NCBI GenBank assembly: GCA_963691705.1
Contig: OY829543.1
Coordinates: 51,936,564-52,000,563, forward strand
Reading direction: 5' to 3'
Source: Viola odorata
Taxonomy: Eukaryota > Streptophyta > Magnoliopsida > Malpighiales > Violaceae
Length of the DNA: 64,000 nt
Of this stretch, positions 25,140-36,361 are shown piece after piece. A model generated the notes under the pieces. That model searched no databases and had not been told where the DNA came from. It was given only the letters and a program-made list of their open reading frames with translations. The position numbers were made by a program, and so were the translations under genes. How positions within the stretch are numbered: position 1 is the stretch's first letter; every line of letters starts with the position of its first letter.

Positions 25140-28100
25140 TCACAAATCAACCTTAGATTTTTTTCCCGTGATAAGCTGGAAGATCCGGAGGCCCCTACTG
25201 AAGGCATCATTGAATAAGATTCTTGTCTGCATCGACTGGAACCCTGGCATCCATGACAAGAATGCCACAGGGACCATAATTATCACTCCAAACATTATGT
25301 CATATATCCGAGCCACAGAAACCACCACTTCCCAAAGTTTAGCGGCCTGCAGAAAGGGACGTAGTACTTGGGCAATCAATAGTACTCCCCACCCAGTAGG
25401 AATAAAAGCCAAGAAACTGGTGAAAAAATCCACAAATTTGAAGGAAGTGAACTCAAGAAGAGCTATTATCAATAGGATTGCTAGTATGATGACAAGAAAC
25501 TGGACCATGCGATAGTAGATGTGTTCTTTTGCAGCATATTTTTGCTTTGCGTATGCTATTAGCACATAAACCCCCAACGCCACAAACACATAAATCCAAG
25601 ACAGCAAGTATACAGCAATGCTGGTACTCCCAGCTGCAATACCTAGCTGGTAAACAATGCCATATTGGAAAAAGAAGAAGCGCAGATCCAAAATTATCTC
25701 GAACAGCTTTCCCCATAGCCCAGTTGTCTTCAGATGTTCCTGCTCCTCATCCCACCACCTTTCCCAGCTCTGTTCAGCTTTTGCAAACACACCCCCTTTG
25801 TACCAAATCCAGGTCATAAAATCATCAAAATCATACACTGTCTTCAACCAATCAAAGCCAGATGGATTAAACACAAATGGGGCCATTATCCATGACACAA
25901 CCAAGAACCAACTAGAGATGGTCATTGCTATGTAAACAAACGTGTCTTTTGCCACGGCACTGTGTGCTGCATAAACTGTTAGTATCAAACCTAGCTCAAT
26001 TGCCTTCACAAAGTGACTGCGAGCATACAGTCTATAATTCTCCGCAAAACTCTTATGCTGCACAACAAAACCACGGCCAGTTGCCCGATACTTTGCACCT
26101 CCATGAAGGATTGTTCGCCCAAAAAAGTGAGTCCGAGTTCCCATGGAGAATGTGTAGAAGACTGATGAGAGCTGGAGCTGCATGGTCAAGAAATCCCAGA
26201 TAGCTTGGAGAAACCCGTGCTCAAGAGAGTTCTCCACTATCATAGGAAGGGCAGTGAAGAGGCCAAGCTGGATGATAAACTGCTGATTCAAGATTGCGCC
26301 AAGTGCCTTATTATTACTCGTGTTGTTAGCCATAGCAGAGGCCTCAACACCACTAAGAGCAAGATAAAGCCGACCCCACAGAAATGCATACACCGTCAGA
26401 ACCACCATCATTGTGTTGAAAAAGAATCCAACAGTGGTGTAAAAGAATGATAACATCCGGAAGAAGTCCAGCCTATGTCCCAACCTATAGACATCCCTGC
26501 TAAGAACTTGTTCACCATTTCCACTAGCAACTTTGGCTTCAAACATGGATATTTGATTCAATCCAACATCTCTTCCCTTGCCAACTTGGACATATTCATG
26601 GTGCGTGATATTGCCTCCTCTCAAAGTGCAGTTAAAGCCAGCAAAAATGTCCTCACTAATGTTAATCACTCTGGAAGCTTTACTGATTCCACCACGAGTC
26701 AAGAACCAAAACCTGTCAAAGACATCTGGATGACCATAATGCATTCGGATTTTCAATGGGTTTGCCAATACACGTTGACCCAAGGTGACAAAACTTGTTT
26801 CCTGAGCAGACATAAACCATGCCAGTGACGAGACAGAACCAGTAAAAATGTGCTCCCTGACTCCCAAGATAGTAGGCTTTCTAATCCCATAGTAGGACTT
26901 GTATTCTTCCAAGAGATTCCGCACTTTGAGCGCCTCTTCAAAATAGTTGTCCTGGTTCATATCAATAGTCTGGACCGCATCACCACGAGTAAAGATGAGA
27001 GCATGATTTTGATTTTCTGGTTTTCCCTCCCCAAGTTTCAATGGACCTGGCAACTTAACCCTGTAGATTTCCACTTCCTTATCCAACTGTTGATCATACT
27101 TCACAAGCACTGAATAATATTCCTTGTCATCCCTCCCCGCATTCACTTCATCAACATAGGCAACTCGAAGGGCCTCATTGTTTTTCATCAAATACAAGAT
27201 TTCCTCAGCATGAGGATCCTTCTTTGCCTTCTGAGACCCATATATCTGGCAGGCTACCACATATGTAAATTTCATCAAAGCAGTCCCATACTCGTGGCCT
27301 TTAAACAACAAATTCACAGAGCTGCTGTTTCTACTTAAACTCCTGGAAGAGGGAGACCTTTGAGAGCTAAATTCATTCAAACCACCATCTGCCCTCATAG
27401 AACCAAGCTCTCGCGCACCGTCCCTAATATCCATCTCAGAGGCAGAATCAAGAAAAGCCAGCATCCTAAGAGCACGGTAGTAATACATCATTCCCCTAAC
27501 AGTCCGTGAAAGTGTCTGGCCCCTGTAAGATGCCCAAAGCCTAAGATCTCTTAATTTGGTTGTCCACAGCTCCTCATCCGTCAGCATTCCTTCTCGACGC
27601 ATTCTTTCTACAAAATTTTTCCACTCATCATCATAAATTGTTTGCAAATAGTACAGTGTGGAAATCCCATCTTCATTTTCGGTTCGCAGCTGTTCTCTGC
27701 TGTATATCACCTCCTCATTGTAATAAGGGGTTAGGACGCTTAAGGCCATCATTTTCTCAACTTGGGGAGCATGTGGCATATTCATAAACAGGGAATTACT
27801 GAAGAATGCAATTCGGCGTCTAGCCTCAAGATTCATTGGGATGTTTTGCATCGAATCTCTGGATGTAAGAATAGTGTGAAGGCGCCTTACCTGCCTATAG
27901 AAGGTCTCATTACTGGGATCAGGCAATTGAATTGCATTTTCAAAAAGCAACCCTGCCAGGGCAGCAGGATCGCGAGGAGCCAGACCATCCTCCCTCAGCT
28001 GATCAGTACTCCTCTTCTCCTTGAAAAAATCCCGCACAGCAATCTCATACAGAGCCTGTAGAGTATTCACCACCTGGCTAAGATCTTTCTTGGGCTTGTT

Positions 28101-30470
28101 CAATAACTCAACTAGCTTTATGAGCTTCGCATGGAAATGGGGCAGTGCAGTCATCCTGAAAGTCTTGGTAAACTTCTCAATCTGCAGAGAGTGTTCAATC
28201 TCTTGAAACAGGACAGTGACAATTGAATGCTCTTCCGTGTTAACCTTGATAATCTCAAGCAATAAGTGCCTCACACTATCATAAGCTTCCATAACTGCAC
28301 AACGCCTATACTCATTCTTGCATATCTTGTACCAGAGCCACTTATCAGGAGCATCCACCAACTCTTTAGCCTGGCTGAGAGCAAGTAGCAGCTCATTGCA
28401 GAGGAGGAAACACGGCCAGCGGATCACCCTAACACTCCAGCTATTCGGTGGCAACTCCAGCAACTCAAGCTCATGATCAGAGATGATATCCTCTTCCCTG
28501 AAAGTCATTAAGATCTCATTCCATATCAAAGAAAACTTGTTTGCTTCAACCTGATTGGACTCCAGCTTCCTATAAGGCTGGCCAAACCCATACCTTAGCT
28601 TCAAGCGATGAATAGCATCCTTGAACTTGCTCTTGAAGGTCCCCTGTGCATTCAACAACTGCTCTTCTGGCATTAGATTAAACTGAATCGCACTGGCAAA
28701 GAACTGAAACCTCAACCTCAATTGCTGGATGTTTCTAATCTCACCCAAATGTGCAAACAACCCCACTGCTGCGCCCACAAAAGATGAATAGATGGAGTAC
28801 CAAATCTGCAAGTCCATGAAGTAGATCAACAACACTGGGAGCCACAACAAAACGATTGCAAATCTATTGCTGTCTTTGAAAAACTGATGCCACTCATAAG
28901 TGACACCCTTCAGATCCCACAACTCTCTTGATGGCTTAATCATAGGTTTAATCTGCAGGAAGAAGCTGAAAACAAATTTGGTTGCTAAGACCAAAACCCA
29001 AAACAAAGAATACTTAATGTTATCTACAAGCCCTTCCCTCAACCCACGACCAACAAAACTACTGCTCTGAAACCACCAGGTCAGTGCATAAAATATCCTC
29101 CAATTCGAATTCTCCATAAAATTCCTAATCCATGGAATTATAAACAAGGCCAAAGCCAGCATCTCAGGCACCAAAAACACCAAAGCCGCCATAAGAAAAT
29201 TTACCAACCTCCTATTTGCTTCAGGACTCCAGGTGCGATCATGATTCCTCTGAGTCCACATCCTAACATATAACGCCCCGAACACAATAATCCACCCAGC
29301 CGCAACCACCACTTTCAACACCATCCTAACCAAAGCCCCCATTGTTTCCCTTGAAACCAAACTATACTGCATACCAGCATCAAGCAGCGCCTGCACCAAC
29401 CTCAATACACTCCAAGTACAAAAAGCAGACAATGCCAACACCTGAACATCCCTAACTTGCAAGGCCTGCCACGGTTCCTTACCCTCCTCCCGTGCCACTA
29501 TGATTGCCAGCTGCAGAAATAAAATTAACATAACCCACAAGCGATCAAAGCTGCGGTACAGGTTCCAGAAAGATCGCCGCTCCACAAACCCAGTTTTCCC
29601 CACTTTTCTCTTCTTATTTTTCTCGAGCACAAAATACCTACTCCCCAGATCCAATGGCCACTTCAACTTCTCAAAGCATCTCTTACTCCAAAAATACTCA
29701 TTCAAGTCATCATAATTCCTCCAGGCATGATGCGGGGCGGTCCCATTCCTACTCCCTTCCTCCACCTCTCTCTTCACTGTTTCATAAATTGGCTTCACCA
29801 CACAATTCAAGAAAGCATTCTCGCCAGCCCCACACAAAGACGGCATGACACACTGCCCCGTATTCTCATCTATGTAATCCTCCAATACCTTATTCATCTC
29901 CATGCACATATTATGGAAAATATAGCACAAACATTCAGGCATAAACCTAATATTCGCACATTCACCCCATATCAACAAATACAGCCCACAATACAAAATC
30001 TCACGCACCTGATCCATGTCATTATGCCCATGACTGGAAATCCAAATCATGGACTTCTTCTTCAAATAAGAGCACCAATTGGTATAATTTTTCAACAACT
30101 TCTTCCGGAACCTTCTGAGAACAGTGAGGTCGAGGCGGTCGATGTTGTCCGGGGGAGGGGAGAGGCGCATCTGTGCGTTGGCCAAGTGGAGGACAAGGTG
30201 CTCGCGCTGGTTGCGGACGTTATCTTTCTGGAAACCGAAGAACAGTGCCAGCCAGTCCAGGAGGTCCATGGAGGGGAGCCATTGGGCGTAGGGCGGTTTC
30301 CGGAGGTTTCCGACAGTTCGAAGAGCAGCGGCGGCGGCGCGGACTTCAGGGTAGCGGAGGGAGGGGTGGTCGGCGAGGAGGTTGTGGACTGGGATTATGT
30401 TGAAGGGTTCTTCATCTTGGGGACCCGGGTCGGGTCGAGCAGGGTTGGTGCGGTGGCGGAGATTCGACAT
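25140..30470 (-). CDS. GSL5: Callose synthase, GSL5/CalS12 (PMR4) ortholog
   Basis: A single uninterrupted frame of 1776 codons; the Arabidopsis protein I recall is about 1780. It is a plasma-membrane 1,3-beta-glucan synthase using UDP-glucose; this clade makes wound and papillary callose at infection sites and callose in pollen walls. The N-terminus (NIIPVHNLLADHPSLRYPE, residues 24-42) and the C-terminal TGKKSK ending match the GSL5 rather than the GSL1 branch. Layout: cytosolic N-terminal region with FFGFQKDNVRNQRE; a first set of membrane helices at about 310-640; the large cytosolic catalytic region at about 640-1350 with YRGQTLSRTVRGMMYYYRA and the GKPENQNHA segment; then the C-terminal membrane helices. 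KYRATGRGFVV near residue 1460 is the RxTG motif proposed for UDP-glucose binding. The lack of introns in the coding region is normal for GSL1/GSL5. A 266-codon plus-strand ORF over the first part is an antisense shadow. The 5' leader has a GA-rich run. Confidence 0.96.
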   Translation of the reverse strand: MSNLRHRTNPARPDPGPQDEEPFNIIPVHNLLADHPSLRYPEVRAAAAALRTVGNLRKPPYAQWLPSMDLLDWLALFFGFQKDNVRNQREHLVLHLANAQMRLSPPPDNIDRLDLTVLRRFRKKLLKNYTNWCSYLKKKSMIWISSHGHNDMDQVREILYCGLYLLIWGECANIRFMPECLCYIFHNMCMEMNKVLEDYIDENTGQCVMPSLCGAGENAFLNCVVKPIYETVKREVEEGSRNGTAPHHAWRNYDDLNEYFWSKRCFEKLKWPLDLGSRYFVLEKNKKRKVGKTGFVERRSFWNLYRSFDRLWVMLILFLQLAIIVAREEGKEPWQALQVRDVQVLALSAFCTWSVLRLVQALLDAGMQYSLVSRETMGALVRMVLKVVVAAGWIIVFGALYVRMWTQRNHDRTWSPEANRRLVNFLMAALVFLVPEMLALALFIIPWIRNFMENSNWRIFYALTWWFQSSSFVGRGLREGLVDNIKYSLFWVLVLATKFVFSFFLQIKPMIKPSRELWDLKGVTYEWHQFFKDSNRFAIVLLWLPVLLIYFMDLQIWYSIYSSFVGAAVGLFAHLGEIRNIQQLRLRFQFFASAIQFNLMPEEQLLNAQGTFKSKFKDAIHRLKLRYGFGQPYRKLESNQVEANKFSLIWNEILMTFREEDIISDHELELLELPPNSWSVRVIRWPCFLLCNELLLALSQAKELVDAPDKWLWYKICKNEYRRCAVMEAYDSVRHLLLEIIKVNTEEHSIVTVLFQEIEHSLQIEKFTKTFRMTALPHFHAKLIKLVELLNKPKKDLSQVVNTLQALYEIAVRDFFKEKRSTDQLREDGLAPRDPAALAGLLFENAIQLPDPSNETFYRQVRRLHTILTSRDSMQNIPMNLEARRRIAFFSNSLFMNMPHAPQVEKMMALSVLTPYYNEEVIYSREQLRTENEDGISTLYYLQTIYDDEWKNFVERMRREGMLTDEELWTTKLRDLRLWASYRGQTLSRTVRGMMYYYRALRMLAFLDSASEMDIRDGARELGSMRADGGLNEFSSQRSPSSRSLSRNSSSVNLLFKGHEYGTALMKFTYVVACQIYGSQKAKKDPHAEEILYLMKNNEALRVAYVDEVNAGRDDKEYYSVLVKYDQQLDKEVEIYRVKLPGPLKLGEGKPENQNHALIFTRGDAVQTIDMNQDNYFEEALKVRNLLEEYKSYYGIRKPTILGVREHIFTGSVSSLAWFMSAQETSFVTLGQRVLANPLKIRMHYGHPDVFDRFWFLTRGGISKASRVINISEDIFAGFNCTLRGGNITHHEYVQVGKGRDVGLNQISMFEAKVASGNGEQVLSRDVYRLGHRLDFFRMLSFFYTTVGFFFNTMMVVLTVYAFLWGRLYLALSGVEASAMANNTSNNKALGAILNQQFIIQLGLFTALPMIVENSLEHGFLQAIWDFLTMQLQLSSVFYTFSMGTRTHFFGRTILHGGAKYRATGRGFVVQHKSFAENYRLYARSHFVKAIELGLILTVYAAHSAVAKDTFVYIAMTISSWFLVVSWIMAPFVFNPSGFDWLKTVYDFDDFMTWIWYKGGVFAKAEQSWERWWDEEQEHLKTTGLWGKLFEIILDLRFFFFQYGIVYQLGIAAGSTSIAVYLLSWIYVFVALGVYVLIAYAKQKYAAKEHIYYRMVQFLVIILAILLIIALLEFTSFKFVDFFTSFLAFIPTGWGVLLIAQVLRPFLQAAKLWEVVVSVARIYDIMFGVIIMVPVAFLSWMPGFQSMQTRILFNDAFSRGLRIFQLITGKKSKVDL

Positions 30471-31224
30471 GGCATGGGGGAGGAGATCGGGATTTGGCTG
30501 TGTACAGTTAGAGAGAGAGAAGAGTGAGAAGGCTACAAGAAACGGAAAGTTGGCGTTTTTTGCGTATATGGTGGTGGGCTGAGAGGAAGGATTAAAATTT
30601 TTGTTTTTGGCAAATTGGCAAATTGTCTTCTCCTCCCACTCCCAGCTAAGAAGAACTCACAGACTGTTCTTTTGTTATACTTTTTTTTTTTTGTTGTGGT
30701 ACATGCATGCATATTATTTTTAGAAATAAAGTACAATTAGATTTCTTGCTTTCCTTCTAAAAAAAACTCACTGAAAGAGACATTCAAATTAAGAACCCTA
30801 ATTGTTTGATAATCATAAAATATATTTATAAGATTGAACTAAACAATTGATAAAATAACGTATATATCTATGTATAAAAGAAAAGAGTTCAATTCCTATG
30901 GTATGAGACCAATTCAAATTTCAAAGTTGTATTAAAAAAAGATGAATGCAGAGTTGTAGTCAGTCAAAAAGTCAAAACAAATGGAGCTAAGGAAGCCTCT
31001 TTCAACGTTTTCGCCCGGTCCTTCTCCTCCGTGTTTTAAAATTGCTTCTTTCTTAGGCATTTAAATTCTTTTTTGTTTTTTACGATACAATTCTTTAATC
31101 TTAAAGCGGTGCGGATTATTTCAAATTTGAACGGAATAAAATTTAAAAAAATGATAAAAATAATTCTTACAAGTATAATATAATTATATATATATATACT
31201 CGAAATTAAAATCTCTAAATTATA
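30471..31224. other. Upstream region of callose synthase
   Basis: GA-rich 5' leader next to the gene, then AT-rich DNA. No further gene or repeat was recognised. Confidence 0.4.
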
Positions 31225-31431
31225 CTCCCTTAAGTTTTCTTTAAACGATTTTTACTATTTGACACGCATATTAAGAATGCCGGATGACTCATTATTTGAG
31301 ATAATTTTGCCTCGAATTTTTTTTTGGACGTACCCAAAAATAGTACGAAATTTTTTGAGGTTAAATAGTGAATCATCCGATTTCATCGATATGTGTGCCC
31401 AAATAGTAAGAGTCAAGAGAACCGGAGGGAG
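31225..31431. mobile_element. Stowaway-type MITE (207 bp)
   Basis: Left end CTCCCTTAAG, right end ACCGGAGGGAG; TA at 31223-31224 and 31432-31433. Long subterminal inverted repeats include GGATGACTCATTATTTGAG at the left and the matching TTAAATAGTGAATCATCC at the right. Body is clearly related to the element at 46265. Confidence 0.8.
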
Positions 31432-31433
31432 TA

Positions 31434-32731
31434 GTTTTTATTTAAATAAAAAAAATACTGTTTTTTTTGTTCTTTCAAAAAGAAAAATTGTCAGTTTTCT
31501 TTGTAATCTTTAATTAAAAGGGAAGCCGTCTTTTAAGGCATGATCCTTACATGGACCCGTTCTTTCAGAATCAATTCACCCCATGTGATGTGTCCAATGT
31601 TTTCCTTTTCTTTTTCAAATGCATTATTTTATTTTTATCTCTTGCCTTAATCCTAACTTCCTAACTTTTTTTCAGCTTTTAAATTAATAATCAGGATATT
31701 AATTATTTTATTAATAAAATTATACTAATACATGTATTTTTATTTTTATTTAAATAAATAACTATCAAGTGAATATGAAAATAACATGTATACTTTTAAT
31801 ATAAAAAACAGTAAAAATGTTAATATTTCTAGCACTACTATTTTTATTATGGCTCGGGATCGGCCTGTGACCCTCCTTGGATTTACTGTATTCAGTCGGT
31901 CTAGGGATCATTTTTTGCGCACACTTCTTATATCAATTGTCTAATATCATCCAACTTATAAAAAAAAGTATCCTTTTTAAATTTTAATCATTTTGTTTCT
32001 TAATTTAACTTAACCCTACAAGACGTTTACTTTTAATAAGTAATTGAGTGATACTTTTTATGAAATGATATAAAAAAATAAAGTGTCGATTTTTTTATTT
32101 ATATTATCACATATGATCTAACGATAAAAGCACATCTTATTTAAACGAAAAACAATAGGTCAATTAAAGAAGAGAAAACACGGTCTAGTTCGACCAAGAG
32201 AAGACTTAACACGTTCATCTGGTACATGGTTGCTGGGTGGTTAAGACTTAAATGTAATGGAAAACACGGAGGCATTTGGTTGAAATTTTTAAAGATTTAT
32301 CTGTGGAATTATTCCACGTAGCTCATTGGTGTATAGTTTCCTTATCGGACAAAAAGAAAAAGAGAAGAACATGACAGACCATTGATGTTGTGATTTCTTT
32401 TATATTAATGCATCCAGCACTGAGAAATTAAGAACTTGAAGAAAGTAAATTGCTCACAAGTCCATGATCAATAAAAAAAACTCACAGTGCAATTGGATTA
32501 TCCCTTCCTAAAAAAACCATAGGGAAAAATCCAGTACACACTTGACAAGCAAGACCAACTAGCCTACTTCTTAGTACTTACCATCATACGAGTTCATAAA
32601 TACAAGAACTAATATGGGTCCAGAACCATACACATAGCACGTGAGGAACAACAATAGGCAGTAACACCTTTATTCAATTCAAGTGAAAGTAAAGCACAGC
32701 GGGATTTGGGACCTGAGAATGAATAATGGCT
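31434..32731. other. Intergenic DNA downstream of FLOE1 and upstream of the callose synthase
   Basis: AT-rich, no gene recognised. The last 250 bases or so before 32732 are probably the 3' UTR of FLOE1. Confidence 0.4.
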
Positions 32732-35700
32732 TCACCCGGACCACCCGCGCTGAGAACCACCAGAAGAAAGGGTGTTCAATCTGTCTAGCACACTGTTGAA
32801 CTCCACAGGCTGGCCACTCTCTTCCATCCTCTGAATCACACTGGCAACATGATCACCCCTGAAACCCATGCTTGCCAACTTCTCAATCAACTCACTGTAA
32901 GGATGGTTGCGAAGGAAGGGTGAATGGCTTGGATTGCCGTGGGGCAACATATTCGGGCTGGAAGCAGCCTGAGAATTTTGGTGCGGAAGATTTGTTGGCG
33001 GATATACACCCTGAGCAAAATGAGGTGGTTGATGGGCCATATGCGCTCTCCCCCCTTCATTGTCATAAATCATGTATTGACTCCCTGGGGGAAGACCAGG
33101 ATGGGGCACAGCATTTGTGTATCCGTCACCTGGTTGTGCTCCAAAATTGCCCTTAATTGGTTGTGGTGGAGGCTGTTGTGGAACTGTTCTACCAGGTCCA
33201 TATCCATAAGGAATGACATCAGTTCGAGTAGATAAGGACTGAGGAACGGCCGAATATGACACTTGCATAGGCATGCTGTTTGGTAAGGTCTCTGGTGGAG
33301 ATGGATTTGTCGGTTGACCTGGTGGTGGGTACTGAGGATACACAGGTGGTGATGGGGGCCTGACCTGTGGCTGCATGGAGGGCTGTTGCGGTGCTTGTCC
33401 CTGCTGAGGTAACTGCTGCTGCCACTGCTGCTGATACTGAGGATATTGTTGGCCTGGTGGTGTCTGGTTTACTTGTGTCTGTGCTGGCTGTGGTCCCACC
33501 CTAGACATGTCTTGCATTTGGGGTGTTCTGTATTGAGGATCGGAAGACATATATTGGCTAGAAGGATGCTGGGCATGGCCTGCACCAGCCGGTAACTGGG
33601 TACCTGGAGGCAAATAGTAGGACTGCTGTTGCGACATGTTCTGAGGAGGGGCATGAGAAGGTGGGGTCACTGGTGGTGGCTGTTGCTGTGGAGCTACCTG
33701 GTGGGGCAAAGCAAGGGCCAATTGTTGGTTATTCATTTCAGATGAGTTGTCAGTCACTTTGTGATCAGATGCAGGCTGTGCAGAATGTTCCTCACTGGAA
33801 TGAGAGTGGCCTGATGAAGAGTCCTTCTGCACAAGCTGAAGCTTGGCTAATTCTTTCTGAGCCTCAGCAAGTTCTTGCTTGTCTCTTAAAATCTGAACAG
33901 ACCTGTGCACCTGTAGCAAACATCATATAGCAAGTTATGCTCTTGTATCAAAAGGCTTAAATGATGATTTTGAAGACAAGGAAGACCAAAGCATGCAGTC
34001 AGCCAGAGAAGAAAGAAATGGATTTACTTCAAGCGTTCAACTCTTACAGTTAATCGTTTGTACAAACCTTAATTTGAAGAGAGGGAACATGGGGTAGCGT
34101 ATGGACCTTTTATTGTGCTCACATCATCAGAATATGCAACTTACATTGGTTCAAAGATAAACTGAAGTACATCATTTCATCTTTACAAAATAATCTATTT
34201 TCCTATTTTCAGCTTGAATTCAATTTTGGATCCCCACATACAGAGTGGGTGGATTTGGCCCAAGTTCCTAAAAGGAGTCCATGGTTCCCAATTCTTGTAA
34301 TGAAAATCCATTCCACAATGGCTCAAGCAGCCAAAGTTAAACACAAGAAGGCTGTTAATGTGATGCTTTTATACTGAGCTTGGCTTTCCATGGCAACAGG
34401 GGGACTAGGATTCCATAATCAAGGCCTTCCCTCTGGACATTTATGCGTGAAGCTGTTCCAAGAAGGATAGATAAAACTAGTTCCAGACTTAAAACACAGT
34501 TGTGCATGTTACATAATCCAAAAGCACTTGGCGACTCTAAACTTTCCCTTAAAAAGTTAGATCCAAAAGCACTTGGCACTCTAAACTTTCACTTAAAAAG
34601 TTAGTCAGGTCCTTGCTAAAATTGGCACAGAAGCACCCTCATTAAGACTAATTTATGTGTCATCTAGGATTCCAAGTGGCAGCTCAACTTTCTAGTAGGG
34701 GCAACGGGATCAAGGCCAAACATAATCCGTGAACTTAAAACAGTAAAAGTGCAGCATGTAGTATACAGTAGCTAACCATTCCATAAAGTCTGCGAATCTT
34801 ATGTCAAGTTGTTTTCACTCACCTCTTGGAGATGTTTCTCAACAGATTTAAGCTTTGTATCTGCCTCCCCGTGTTCACGAACCATATCAGCTTGCATTTC
34901 ACCAACTGACTTATCAAGATTATAGCAGTACAATTCTAATTGGGACAGCCGTGAACTGAGTCCCTCGAGAAAGCGCATGATGCTGTCGGTATGCTTCTTC
35001 ATGCTCTTCTCAACAGCAGAAACGATATCTTGGTTGAAAGAATCGTCTGGCTGGCTGTAAGAAGCAGCAGGAAACACAGATGACCTGCTCATTCTACTCT
35101 TATGATAGTCCTGCTTAAGATGGGATATAACATTAGTCATCATCAAATCATACAGCAACTAAAAAATGACATAACTTCAGCACATCAAAATTGCCACAAA
35201 TCTCAACCATTACACTTTCACACAACTGTCTCTTAACATAGGGTTTAACAGCAAACCACAATTGAGTGTGTTAATTTTCTTTTTCACCCAAAACACACAA
35301 AAAACAACAATTTGATAAAAAAATCCGGTCAAAATCATTCTTAAAAAATTCTAGCAACTGCAATGCCGAATACCACATTACAAGAAGCCAATTAGTTAAT
35401 CACCAGACAAAATTTTGCAACCACATAATACCAAATACCCATCGCTGATTAAGAAAACAAATTTTAATCTTGACTCCAATTAAGTCCTTACAACATTCAG
35501 TAGCACAAAAGGCATCAGCAGTTCTCCCAAATCATGACATAAACCATTCCTCAAAACCCTAAAAAAACACTAATTCTAAAAGGGTCAACAGGAGCTGAGA
35601 TATTAACAGATAAAGCCACCAAAAGGGATCAATCCATAAACGATCACCGCCAATCATACAGAAGTAAACATGCTACAACTTTAAAACCCTTTACTCCCAA

Positions 35701-36097
35701 ACAGGGGTAAACATACAAACGAGCCATAACAAACGATAATCGGGACCAAAAAAAAAGCCTCCTAAATCTTTGAACCCTTAATCTCTAAAGGAGAGGATAG
35801 GAATTGGGAGATATACGCTCGAACCTCTAAAATCATAACAGTTTAATACCACCAGAGACAAGGACATCGAATAGCCCCAAATCAACAGTCAACGAGCTAA
35901 CAATCCTTAATTCCCAACAGGGTCACAGCAGGATAGATTTTGGGTTTAGTTACCTTAGCGGAATTGGAGCTGATGGCAGGGTCGGAATGGGTTCCGTTGG
36001 GGGAATCCTGATTGGTACCATAGTCTTCATAGGAGCAGAGAATGTCATCAGAAGCGAAATCGAAGCCCTTGGAGCCACCCGTGGACCCAGATGCCAT
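32732..36097 (-). CDS. FLOE1: FLOE1-like prion-like protein with DUF1421 domain
   Basis: Coding exons 36097-35954, 35110-34823 and 33910-32732 give 536 aa; phases are 0 throughout. The first exon carries the DS-rich N-terminus (GFDFASDDILCSYEDY). Exon 2 encodes the coiled-coil nucleation region (RFLEGLSSRLSQLELYCYNL), running into exon 3 (VHRSVQILRDKQELAEAQKE). Residues of about 190-480 are Gln/Pro/Ser/Tyr-rich low-complexity sequence. The C-terminus is the DUF1421 UBA-like domain (LIEKLASMGFRGDHVASVIQRMEESGQP). In Arabidopsis FLOE1 forms hydration-dependent condensates that tune seed germination under water stress; the order of regions is the same here, so the same physical behaviour is likely, but balance of DS and QPS regions would set its properties. 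Other FLOE paralogs cannot be fully excluded. The gene is divergent from RGTB, separated by a foldback element. Confidence 0.9.
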
Positions 36098-36361
36098 TTT
36101 GGGGAACGGGGAACGGGAAAGTTGAGATTTTGGGATTCAGGGGAAGTTTACAGGGGTTTGTTGTTGACGGAGAGAAGACGGTGAGGTTTGGCTTGGCGTG
36201 GGTTGAAAGGAAAAAAAGGTTTGTTTTCTACTCTTTCGTAGCGTAAGGAATTGAGAAGAAACGTTTTTCTAAACGCAAGCTGGGGGAACTAGATAGATAA
36301 GCTCGGCTTCTAATCGAGACTTCTCTTTTTTATACTCCCTTTTTCGTGGTGGTGTGAAGGT

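Noticed and set aside
29727..30527. 266-codon plus-strand ORF over the start of the callose synthase
   Set aside because: It lies opposite the intact GSL5 frame, shows no family features and is explained by the base composition of the antisense strand.
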